From positions 1-33,343 of the IMG/VR virus record IMGVR_UViG_3300032298_000091: DNA of 33,343 nt. One strand, written 5' to 3'. Each line of letters starts with the position of its first letter. Within the stretch, counting starts at the first letter, position 1. This document shows positions 17,501-23,862 of the stretch, piece after piece. The notes under the pieces were generated by a model that searched no databases, was not told the origin of the DNA, and saw nothing but the letters and a program-made list of their open reading frames with translations. Source of the DNA: a virus. A program made the position numbers and the translations under genes.

Positions 17501-17556
17501 GTTTGGGTACCAGTAAGCTGTACTTGCTGTCCCCGCGATTCATAGATACTTGCCAT
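14539..17556 (-). CDS. Internal virion protein, T7 gp15-like, with C-terminal lysozyme-like and M15-like domains (1005 aa)
   Basis: By position and helical N-terminal two-thirds this is the gp15-type ejection protein; T7 gp15 is shorter (747 aa). The extra C-terminus holds two wall-active domains. About residues 722-855 resemble a lysozyme-like fold: NKESGGDYGQYN with candidate catalytic Glu733, then HFGAYQFKAATFAAVAKAAG and NKETQDKAF. About residues 885-1005 resemble an M15-type zinc peptidase: FHYSGQALDLPL (His934-x6-Asp941), IYWDRKGYY and the terminal HDTHLHVSF (His999-x-His1001). The virion would thus carry glycan- and peptide-cutting activities for local wall penetration. A clear AGGA site 8 nt before the ATG supports the start. 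Domain calls are from motifs only. Confidence 0.8.
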   Translation of the reverse strand: MASIYESRGQQVQLTGTQTSPSFQAEQSYDPTRIMAAQSEKDLASFANFSETLNKFLIGRAEEQKKNQIASGFTKFVTGQVTLNPEAVQKQKEQTTLLKAEADRASGIASEAEQTPGMAGMAATVRTQSPALRGFEAVGAAIAAAQGAPVSLGNYINQARAENRVIQDPETGGTIQLRPDMGRVEAERAMQILTGMWGKETGYNTISPNIMMEHAGGNLAIMRSRLMEDWGKELDENTKENLRIKNEVNGIKILDGVIDQGTAQSASNALEQGLVGGTKERNETFKSTLTKSVTQKLAAGDGAGAYALLTNLGNVPHPSGVGTYRTYHSDVFQALDVEVSKAGQAKSEAITKERLGQFTIEAQQADKLPVAQRKEIFDNPTTGIKARMRAAGIDEENINKLSTGGSTSFEMALLKGAQDGSIFRGKGRLTKQIVAVYKADGTIDANVASQLENSPGIPDGDDTVEKAFKAAKDHASGLVAQWQTSSFTAGQVPTATQTTQAARTRDAAMAVAMDKYSPKLQRWLESGQPINPTRVAEELAALARTELNTQGKPYYWDVTGKQAPNINQLTNKAPNLNETFDTLLPKSTVDAVTKRISGLAMPIGPSTSFGLTADAIQAAQQAVNTGGPIPTYIKNIAKFAGYTDPNALLSKEASGMGMTWTPNKDQQTFYLNAKSTSPAIADKLRSDLTPTDRRYWISRLKATEEAKQLRTQNQPSSPGGTYTTFQNDLVNKESGGDYGQYNFGYARSGPGDATMTNLKVRDIVRGDYRINGQQVVHFGAYQFKAATFAAVAKAAGISMDAPFNKETQDKAFRAVVMDGALPWRNSLNDYVAGRVPDNERNLTNAIGDLRNEWSSMNNLTPAKLGQYLRGIRNEKTMPFDPNLSNAPARTRSVEVGKVLLNMGGKIWQHPDFDLRKGYIAKGGVVGKHADTSFHYSGQALDLPLSDNSPTTLDSIYDYLLRNSKALGISEIYWDRKGYYQNGQLIGGPRSKAIADHDTHLHVSFN

Positions 17557-17566
17557 TAATTAATTC

Positions 17567-18145
17567 CTATGATTTTTTAGGGATGAAGCTTTTGTTCCAA
17601 CCTATACCTTCACCTGATCCACTACCAAGACTTGCAGCAGTAGTTGCACCACTAATGCCAGCCTGTCCAATACCCAGCAATAATCCAGCAGTACTAGGTC
17701 CTGCTTTACGTTGAGCAGCAGCTTGGTTGATTGCTGATTTGGTGGAAGTAAAGATTGAATCAGCTTGAAATAAATAATCTTGTTGAGCAGAAGCAAGATT
17801 TATACCAAGGGTAGCAAGATCTTTCCCTTCAACACGTTGAGCATCAGTAAGAAGACCACCAATAGATTGACCAGCACGACCAGCAGCAAGAGTAGAACCT
17901 TGCGCTTGAAGACGTTGAATAAGAAGTTGCTCTGCTTGTTGATCTGATTTGTCAAACTCGCTTTTAAGTTGAAGTTGAGCTTGTTCGGTAGCAACGTCTT
18001 GACCCCTTAGGGCATTTGCTCTATCACGTTGGTAGACACGTTCTGATTCCTTGGCTGCCTGCTTCTCGGCTGAATAACCAGCAATAGAAGACACAGCGCC
18101 CATTAAGCCTTGGGCTGCGCCTACGGCGATGGCTGGGGTACACAT
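17567..18145 (-). CDS. Internal virion protein, T7 gp14-like (192 aa)
   Basis: Begins MCTPAIAVGAAQGLMGAVSS and continues with a hydrophobic Ala/Gly segment, a long Gln/Ala-rich helical region (AKESERVYQRDRANALRGQD, QQAEQLLIQRLQAQGSTLAA) and a Gly/Ala-rich hydrophobic C-terminal part (AGLLLGIGQAGISGATTAAS). This is the typical layout of gp14-type ejection proteins, which enter the outer membrane in T7. T7 gp14 is 196 aa, essentially the same length. It overlaps the gp13-like gene by 25 nt and is followed by gp15 after 10 nt. Confidence 0.85.
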   Translation of the reverse strand: MCTPAIAVGAAQGLMGAVSSIAGYSAEKQAAKESERVYQRDRANALRGQDVATEQAQLQLKSEFDKSDQQAEQLLIQRLQAQGSTLAAGRAGQSIGGLLTDAQRVEGKDLATLGINLASAQQDYLFQADSIFTSTKSAINQAAAQRKAGPSTAGLLLGIGQAGISGATTAASLGSGSGEGIGWNKSFIPKKS

Positions 18146-18597
18146 TTTGTTAATTTAGCAAATTCAACATAAGTAAGATTGGTTGGAGTGATAGCATAAG
18201 CAAGCTTTTTAAATCCAAGCATATGAAGCAGTTTCATGTGCATCTTGTTTCTTGGATCAGCAATGTTATGTAACATCTCATAGGAGGTTTGTTGTTCGAC
18301 CCATTTCTTAGCCTCCTTAAAAAATAGTTTTGGATACGGGCGGACATGTGGTGTGGTTAACATCCAGATGGCTCCGCAATGGGCATCTGTTCTGGATACC
18401 CCCGCTACCCCGCAGATGTTTCCATCGGGGTTCTTGAAGGTTACAGCTGTCTCTGAATAGAAGACAGACAGGACTACGGTAAGTTCATGGTTGAAATGAC
18501 CAAGACCAGTAAGTTCCTGTCTATCATCTTCTTGTAGATTAGCACCTACATACATGGCATCTAATCTGGTGGCAGGGTGGATCAGCGGTGATGTCAT
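18121..18597 (-). CDS. T7 gp13-like internal protein with GNAT-like fold (158 aa)
   Basis: In T7, gp13 is needed for assembly of the internal core. The N-terminus (LIHPATRLDAMYVGANLQED), a central beta region with ICGVAGVSRTDAHCGAIWML and the C-terminal MLHNIADPRNKMHMKLLHML then GFKK resemble the GNAT-acetyltransferase-like phage proteins found at this locus. The helix with NKMHMKLLHMLGFKK is the characteristic end of that fold. Catalytic acetyltransferase activity is not implied. It starts 2 nt after the gp12 stop codon. Confidence 0.75.
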   Translation of the reverse strand: MTSPLIHPATRLDAMYVGANLQEDDRQELTGLGHFNHELTVVLSVFYSETAVTFKNPDGNICGVAGVSRTDAHCGAIWMLTTPHVRPYPKLFFKEAKKWVEQQTSYEMLHNIADPRNKMHMKLLHMLGFKKLAYAITPTNLTYVEFAKLTKCVPQPSP

Positions 18598-18599
18598 AA

Positions 18600-21554
18600 T
18601 TAAAGAACTTGAATTCCTTTGTTGTTGTAGGTGCCTTCCCAGGTAACAGAAGTGAATGCTGTTGGGAATGGTGCGTCCGCAATCAAGCTAAAGTTAAATT
18701 GATTACCCTTAGCGAGAATAGGCACAGTGCTTTCAGCATTCCGAATAATGGGAATGTTATCAGCAAGGTAATAGTTGGCATTAATCTGTGGAAGACTCAG
18801 GGAAAAGTCATCACGACCTTCCGAAACAACAAGAGCCCGGTAAGGACCAGAGTTGTAACTGTTAATCCTGAGTCGATTAATGCGTGGTACATTAACAGTA
18901 TCTTTATTACCTTCACCCTTTACAAAGTAGAACGCAGGTAATTCAGCCGTAGCTTCATACTTGTATCCAATGGCAAACTTAGAAGTGGTTTGATTGCCAT
19001 CAACTACTAAGTAGTACTTCTCGCCTGTTGGAGCACTAGCATCGTATTGAAGTGTCTGTTCTTCAAAGGCACCAGCAATGGCTGGATTAAGATACATCAG
19101 AACTGCTTGTTCCTCTGTGTTTTCAAACCCATCCTTAAAGCAGACACGTGTGGTATCGGTGGCTGATTTATAAACAAGAGTAGGATTGTAATCAAAGTAA
19201 TCAAGCCTTACGTCAAGATACTGACCCTCAAAGAGAAGCGATTGACTTGGAGTCTCTGTCAATAAGGACACGGTATTGAGAACGTAGTTGCTGCCTTGTT
19301 TGGTAACAACATACATGATGTCCTGATCAAAGTCAAAACTTTCAACAGTACCAGGAAGAACCCAACGGAACCAAGCTGAGATTCTATTTTCTCCAGCATT
19401 AAAGAAACGATAGAGGTAAATAGACTTTAGGTCTTGCTTGCTAAGAATAGCAAAAGTATTTGCTGATTGAGAAGTCTTTAAGTTATTGACCGCAGCTGGA
19501 ATATAATAAGGAATAGGTTTGGTTAGTTCTTGTACGATTGGTTTACCTCCAACATTATCTCCAATATTCATTTCATAAATAGCCGTAGCTTTATCTCCTT
19601 CTTCAAGGAAAATATAACTAGGACCAATATCAATTGGAGAAATATTATCAGATAAACTAAAGGCAGATAAAAGGTTAATTTCAGCTGTCTTTGGAGCAAA
19701 CGCTTCAGTAGTGGTTTCTAATATGTATTGAGCATTATCACCAAACAAGAGAAGACCCCTAGGTACTGGCAATAAATACTTAAACCGAATAGGTTTTAAA
19801 CTACTGGCACTAATGTCAATAGGGTCGCTATCAATAAGAGTAATAACTGTACTAGCAAAGAAATTAAAATAATCTCCTGCTTGTGAGCAGATGGCGTTTT
19901 GACGAGACGTAAAGATAATTCGGTTCTTAAAGAACGAGATACCATCAATTGTATGATCTACAAAAGAAGGCATTGGATTGGTGTCGGCTGCCCCAACTGA
20001 CCTCGGCTTCCAATACTCAAGACGAACGTCATCACCCTCTAGGTTTTGAGTGTTAACAGTTTCAATTCTAAAGGAATCTCCATTAGCATTAGATACTGTA
20101 TTTAATGCCGTATAACCTTGTCCTGCTTGAACAATGCTAATAGCATCAATAACTCCGTTCGTTACTTGTGTTGATGTAATGCCAGCCCGCAGTTCATTAC
20201 CAATGCTTTGAAAATCACCATTGCGGGTATAGAGAATATCACCAACAACTAACCTATCTTGGGTTCCAGTTCCGATTTTATTTCCAGCAAAATACCATTC
20301 ATATGTGTAACCGACAAGAACGGTCCTAGTAACTTGAGGCTGGCGAATTGTTTCATATCTAGCTATTTGCTTGACATGGCTACTAGAATTAGCAGCATAA
20401 CTATTGGCAACAGTAACAGTCTTTACCTTATCGACACGAAGTCTAAGGTTTTTACCAGTACCGCCAGTTGGGGCAAATTCCTCTCCAACAACGTGGCCTC
20501 CACTTACCGCAGAGGTGATACTCATCGAGGTTGGAATACCAGTAACTGCGGATGTACCAGCACTAGCAATAGCAGATGCTTCGTCTAACTGCCGATAGGT
20601 AAAGGTACCATTAGCTTCCCGAATAACAACGTGAGGAAGGGTTGTGGTGTCCATGCCAAGGACAGTAGAAGGGGCAATGGTTTCTTCCCAATGACCCACA
20701 CCACTTGTCTGTCCAGTTGTTGAAGGAACAAATACTACCCAATAATCATCACTGTTGCTTTCAGCCGTACCCTCAACTTTAATACGACGATCCGAAAAAA
20801 ATTCACGCGGTAGTTGAGAAACGGAAGTAACAATCTCTTTAAATGCTTCAACAGCATTACCAGCCGTACCACCGGTAGCCTTGAGGGAAAAGTCGGCATT
20901 ATTGGCACGACGAATAAAAATAGTATTACCAATGCCAGAGGCTACATAGTTGGCATTGCCATTGATGGAATTGACAAGAGCAGTGATAATGGTTTGAACA
21001 CTATTCTGATTGCTACCACTAGCATTATTTGGAGTTGTATGGCTAAAAGTATTGCCATCAATAGTAATAATATAATCAGTATTGAAGGCAACGGTATTAA
21101 TGTTTACAAAACCAAATGGATTATAAGATGAACTTGCTGAGGCACTTTGTTTTACAACAACCTTTCGATTAAGAACAAAGATATAGTCATTAATCTGAAG
21201 GGTAGCAAGATCATCAAAATTAGTATGGGTTGCATATGTAACGGATTCAGCAGCAACACTATTTACTGTTTGTTGAAGACCACTGTTGGCATCCCATACC
21301 TTAAGAGCACCTGCCTTACTAAACTGAAAGATGTACTTCTCTTTATCATCTCGAAAGATGTGGAACCAAGTACCGTCTGCTACAGCATTAGCAAGTTTGC
21401 CTTTGGCTTGAAGGCCCGGACGTTTAGCAAGACCTGCTGTAAAATCAGGATAATAATTATCGCAAGAACGAAGTTGATTAGAGTATTTAATGGTGTCTGG
21501 TTGTTGCGATACACCACCAACCAGATTAGCAAGTTTCTGAGAGATGGCTGCCAT
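18600..21554 (-). CDS. Tail tubular protein B, T7 gp12-like nozzle (984 aa)
   Basis: The tail nozzle through which DNA leaves the virion. The N-terminus MAAISQKLANLVGGVSQQPD and CDNYYPDFTAGLAKRPGLQA is diagnostic for gp12-type proteins, and DGISFFKNRIIFTSRQNAIC with LPVPRGLLLFGDNAQYILET is also typical. At 984 aa it is longer than T7 gp12 (794 aa); the extra length falls mainly in the first half, between about residues 150 and 480. The start codon overlaps the gp11 stop as TAATG. No Shine-Dalgarno precedes it, so it is probably translated by coupling. Confidence 0.93.
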   Translation of the reverse strand: MAAISQKLANLVGGVSQQPDTIKYSNQLRSCDNYYPDFTAGLAKRPGLQAKGKLANAVADGTWFHIFRDDKEKYIFQFSKAGALKVWDANSGLQQTVNSVAAESVTYATHTNFDDLATLQINDYIFVLNRKVVVKQSASASSSYNPFGFVNINTVAFNTDYIITIDGNTFSHTTPNNASGSNQNSVQTIITALVNSINGNANYVASGIGNTIFIRRANNADFSLKATGGTAGNAVEAFKEIVTSVSQLPREFFSDRRIKVEGTAESNSDDYWVVFVPSTTGQTSGVGHWEETIAPSTVLGMDTTTLPHVVIREANGTFTYRQLDEASAIASAGTSAVTGIPTSMSITSAVSGGHVVGEEFAPTGGTGKNLRLRVDKVKTVTVANSYAANSSSHVKQIARYETIRQPQVTRTVLVGYTYEWYFAGNKIGTGTQDRLVVGDILYTRNGDFQSIGNELRAGITSTQVTNGVIDAISIVQAGQGYTALNTVSNANGDSFRIETVNTQNLEGDDVRLEYWKPRSVGAADTNPMPSFVDHTIDGISFFKNRIIFTSRQNAICSQAGDYFNFFASTVITLIDSDPIDISASSLKPIRFKYLLPVPRGLLLFGDNAQYILETTTEAFAPKTAEINLLSAFSLSDNISPIDIGPSYIFLEEGDKATAIYEMNIGDNVGGKPIVQELTKPIPYYIPAAVNNLKTSQSANTFAILSKQDLKSIYLYRFFNAGENRISAWFRWVLPGTVESFDFDQDIMYVVTKQGSNYVLNTVSLLTETPSQSLLFEGQYLDVRLDYFDYNPTLVYKSATDTTRVCFKDGFENTEEQAVLMYLNPAIAGAFEEQTLQYDASAPTGEKYYLVVDGNQTTSKFAIGYKYEATAELPAFYFVKGEGNKDTVNVPRINRLRINSYNSGPYRALVVSEGRDDFSLSLPQINANYYLADNIPIIRNAESTVPILAKGNQFNFSLIADAPFPTAFTSVTWEGTYNNKGIQVL

Positions 21555-22153
21555 TATCGTGCGATAGTACGGAACGGGGTATAAGAGATGTAAAAGTTCT
21601 GACCGGTCTCAACACCAAAGATATTGACGGCAGAGGTATCAGTATCATAGGCGATACAGTTGGCCCGTAGGATGCCTTCGTCTTGTTGATTGAACTGGAA
21701 CATCTCCTTGGATCCTACCACACTTCCAGCAAAGACACGGGCAGCGCGTTGGGTAATGTAATCCTGAAAGACCTGAGGAAGGTCCTCAAAGCCAAACAAC
21801 CACACCACATCACACAGGATTGGATCGGTTGTGGGGAAAATATAGGTATGAGCAATCTTGTCGTAGAGTTTGCCACTACGAATTACGGTCTGGTATTGTT
21901 GTACGTTCGAATTCTTATTGTCTGAGATCTGAAGAACATTATCAGGAATAGTAATGGTTCCATCAATATCAGGAGTAAACGGGTAGTTAATCTCCGTATT
22001 GAAATGCCATCCTTCTCCTTGAACTTCTCGGTTAACAGAATCAAGAATTGAAAGTGCTGTGGCAATCTCTGGGTTAGCGATGTCGAGCGACACCACTGGT
22101 GCCTGCCCGATACCCGTTAGCATCTGGTTAATAGCTTGGAGTTGGGTTGTCAT
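21554..22153 (-). CDS. Tail tubular protein A, T7 gp11-like adaptor (199 aa)
   Basis: Connects portal to nozzle. The sequence begins MTTQLQAINQMLTGIGQAPV and contains GEGWHFNTEINYPFTPDIDG, PDNVLQISD, FPTTDPILCDVVWLFGFEDL and PQVFQDYITQRAARVFAG, all characteristic of gp11 homologues. The length equals T7 gp11 (196 aa) within a few residues. It is the first gene after the capsid terminator, so it should depend on read-through or on a promoter not identified here. Its stop overlaps the gp12 start. Confidence 0.93.
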   Translation of the reverse strand: MTTQLQAINQMLTGIGQAPVVSLDIANPEIATALSILDSVNREVQGEGWHFNTEINYPFTPDIDGTITIPDNVLQISDNKNSNVQQYQTVIRSGKLYDKIAHTYIFPTTDPILCDVVWLFGFEDLPQVFQDYITQRAARVFAGSVVGSKEMFQFNQQDEGILRANCIAYDTDTSAVNIFGVETGQNFYISYTPFRTIAR

Positions 22154-22169
22154 TGTTCGGACAGGTAAG

Positions 22170-22195
22170 AAAAAAGGGCCACCCGAAGGCAGCCC
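22170..22195 (-). terminator. Intrinsic terminator with UUCG tetraloop after the capsid gene
   Basis: On the transcribed strand GGGCTGCC, TTCG and GGTGGCCC form an 8-bp stem (two G-U pairs) closed by a UUCG tetraloop, followed at once by six T residues. It lies about 20 nt after the major capsid stop codon, the position of T-phi in T7. It would set the ratio of capsid to tail transcripts. Confidence 0.88.
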
Positions 22196-22216
22196 ATCAT
22201 AGCAAATAAAAATGGA

Positions 22217-23236
22217 TCAGGTGTTACGGAAGGCACCGGCAACGCCGACGCGCACGGCACCGCAACCATAAGCCAGACGGCCCACGATCACGTCACCCTG
22301 ATAGATCACTTTGGTGTCAGCACCAGTGGTCTGAACGCTGGGGCCAATGGCCTCAACAACGCCAGCAGCGTCACGGTGGAAGATCAAACCGCAGCTGTTG
22401 GTGAAGTCGGTAGCAATACCGTAGGTGTTGTTCTCACCGGTAACGGCAGCAGCGTCAATAGCAGCGCCAGAAGCCGAACCATACTTCCCAAGGAAAGGGA
22501 TGTTGTTGGACTTCTTGATCTTGATACCAGCAATTTCGAACAGGCCATCGCCAGTGTTCATAGAACCCTGGGTGTTGCCATACTCACGATAGAGGATGTT
22601 GGTGTCGACCTGAGAGATCAGGGCGTAGTACTGACGGGGGCTCAGAACGGCAACGCGACCATCCTTAGGAGCAGCCACTTCGTCAAGACGGGCAGCAGCT
22701 TCGAAGAAGCCGTCAACCAGGGCTTGAGCATCATACTCTTTGTTGGCGCCGAGGTTAATTTGGAAACCACCGGGCTCGCCGGTCACAGCAGCCGAAGCAG
22801 AAGAGGCTTTGTCCAGAACGCGGAAGATACGGCGATCATAGAATTCAGCCAGGCTTTGACCGATCTGACGGGCAATAGGACCACGAATGTCATACTGGCT
22901 CATGATCTCGTCAAGGTTATCGACGAAAGCAGATGCGACCAGCAGGTCATCCAAGTTGATGGTGGTCTCGGCTGCCGGGGGGTTGCCCGAACCAAGAATC
23001 GCCACGCCAGGCGTACGATAGCCAGCGCTGATGCGACCGGTGTGGATGAATTGGGCCTGTTTGCCACCACGCAGGGTCCGGTTCATGACCAGATCTTTAG
23101 CGATGGTGCTGTTACGGAAAGCCTCATAGACTTCGCCCGTGAACAGCTTGAGGAAGAGGTTAGTACGCTGAGCGTAAGTAGGAGAAGCACCGCCTGCTTT
23201 ATTGGCGGCGCCAAGATAAGTTACTGAAGCAGTCAT
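22217..23236 (-). CDS. Major capsid protein, T7 gp10-like (339 aa)
   Basis: Forms the HK97-fold capsid shell. Residues FLKLFTGEVYEAFRNSTIAK, RTLRGGKQAQFIHTGRISAG and YRTPG are characteristic of the T7-type capsid protein. NIPFLGKYG and FHRDAAGVVEAIGPSVQT are also family-like. The length matches T7 gp10A (345 aa). The gene is visibly more GC-rich and more even in codon use than its neighbours, as expected for the most abundant protein. No Shine-Dalgarno is seen; an A-rich leader precedes the ATG. It has its own upstream candidate terminator/leader region and a strong terminator behind it, so it can be expressed as a separate unit. I saw no frameshift site for a gp10B form. Confidence 0.95.
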   Translation of the reverse strand: MTASVTYLGAANKAGGASPTYAQRTNLFLKLFTGEVYEAFRNSTIAKDLVMNRTLRGGKQAQFIHTGRISAGYRTPGVAILGSGNPPAAETTINLDDLLVASAFVDNLDEIMSQYDIRGPIARQIGQSLAEFYDRRIFRVLDKASSASAAVTGEPGGFQINLGANKEYDAQALVDGFFEAAARLDEVAAPKDGRVAVLSPRQYYALISQVDTNILYREYGNTQGSMNTGDGLFEIAGIKIKKSNNIPFLGKYGSASGAAIDAAAVTGENNTYGIATDFTNSCGLIFHRDAAGVVEAIGPSVQTTGADTKVIYQGDVIVGRLAYGCGAVRVGVAGAFRNT

Positions 23237-23359
23237 TGTTTTTGGGAATGAAAAAAGTTAATCAGTTCCCTTCTAGAAGGAGTTGTTGCGCAAATAATAT
23301 TCAGTTTTTATAAGCAGTAGATGTGTTGTATTGGGTGTCCACCGCAGCGGGCCAATACT

Positions 23360-23371
23360 CCAACCGGTTGG
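23360..23371. repeat. Perfect 12-bp palindrome in the capsid leader
   Basis: CCAACCGGTTGG is fully self-complementary and is flanked by six T on the plus strand. It could be a protein-binding site. Read on the plus strand it forms a short CCAA/TTGG hairpin with a CCGG loop and U tract, resembling a weak terminator for antisense transcripts. Confidence 0.5.
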
Positions 23372-23400
23372 TTTTTTAATGAGGTATCCTTCCTCAATAG

Positions 23401-23429
23401 AAAAGGGGGTCCGACTCTGAGGTGCCCCC
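23401..23429 (-). terminator. Candidate terminator downstream of the RlpA-like gene
   Basis: On the transcribed strand GGGGG and CCCCC pair, a further GG/CC pair can form inside after a small internal loop, and four T follow. It starts 18 nt after the RlpA-like stop codon. The stem is short and the U tract weak, so termination would be partial. It would separate early head genes from the capsid transcript. Confidence 0.45.
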
Positions 23430-23446
23430 AATCAATAAATAAAGTG

Positions 23447-23806
23447 TTAACTAAGTCGGGTTACTTTGACTTGGCCAACTCCAGAGCCAGTGAGACCGAT
23501 GACATCAGCCGCACCTTTACTGAGATCTAATGACCTTCCATGAATGTAAGGACCTCGATCATTTACACGAACCACGGCACACCGTTTGAAGCAAACCCGT
23601 AGGCGTGTTCCAAAAGGTAGTGTCTTGTGTGCGGCAGTAAGAGCGTGTTGATTGAATCGTTCACCATTAGCAGTTGGATTACCCTGAAAACCAGGACCAT
23701 ACCAAGAACTAATGACGGATAGAGTAGTTAGCAAAGAAAACATGATGAAATTGCAAAGAACTTTAATATTGCTTACAGCGCGTCTTAGGTAAAGGTGGCC
23801 TGTCAT
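23447..23806 (-). CDS. RlpA-like double-psi beta-barrel protein with signal/anchor (119 aa)
   Basis: The core has SSWYGPGFQGNPTANGERFN, LTAAHKTLPFGTRLRV, VVRVNDRGPYIHGRSLDLSK and GAADVIG, the standard RlpA/DPBB pattern including the Asp-Arg-Gly-Pro loop and the SLDLS segment. Bacterial RlpA proteins bind or cleave denuded glycan strands. With the ATG at 23806 the N-terminus has RR...K then a hydrophobic run of about 17 residues (VLCNFIMFSLLTTLSVI), a plausible export signal. A start at 23743 would lose the positive part, and a GTG at 23818 is also possible. It lies between scaffold and capsid genes, an odd place for a wall enzyme. It may aid lysis, infection, or alter the host wall. Confidence 0.75.
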   Translation of the reverse strand: MTGHLYLRRAVSNIKVLCNFIMFSLLTTLSVISSWYGPGFQGNPTANGERFNQHALTAAHKTLPFGTRLRVCFKRCAVVRVNDRGPYIHGRSLDLSKGAADVIGLTGSGVGQVKVTRLS

Positions 23807-23816
23807 CCCGACGGTC

Positions 23817-23862
23817 ACCAGTTTATTCTACATCAAGTTACCAGTTTATGCTACATCAAGTC
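23817..23862. repeat. Tandem 23-bp direct repeat spanning the scaffold stop codon
   Basis: Units at 23817-23839 and 23840-23862 are identical at 21 of 23 positions (differences at the eleventh and last bases). Each unit carries ACTTGATGTAG on the coding strand, so the terminal codons and stop of the scaffold gene are duplicated just behind it. Probably a replication-slippage duplication. Confidence 0.85.

Larger units (their letters stand above)
23237..23446 (-). promoter_or_regulatory. Capsid-gene leader, 210 bp
   Basis: The longest non-coding stretch in the window, between the RlpA-like gene and the capsid gene. In order of transcription it holds a candidate terminator, a TGAGG/CCTCA hairpin (23396-23380), a 12-bp palindrome and an AT-rich segment (TATAAA and TATTAT boxes near 23300-23315), before the A-rich capsid leader. 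In T7 the strongest late promoter lies just upstream of gene 10, so a phage RNA polymerase promoter is expected here, but I cannot point to one with confidence. ATTGGGGGCACC at 23432-23421 loosely resembles the Syn5 promoter as I remember it (ATTGGGCACCCGTAA), with two extra G. Confidence 0.45.

Noticed and set aside
22376-23227. Plus-strand open frame of 283 codons opposite the major capsid gene
   Set aside because: A mirror of the GC-rich, codon-biased capsid gene. No promoter, ribosome site or domain is visible on that strand.
23273-23431. Minus-strand frame of 52 codons in the capsid leader, starting at TTG, with a fairly protein-like stretch (GYLIKKPTGWSIGPLRWTP)
   Set aside because: No ATG, no ribosome site, and it runs through the candidate terminator, hairpin and palindrome. 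It may be chance, but is worth a conservation test.
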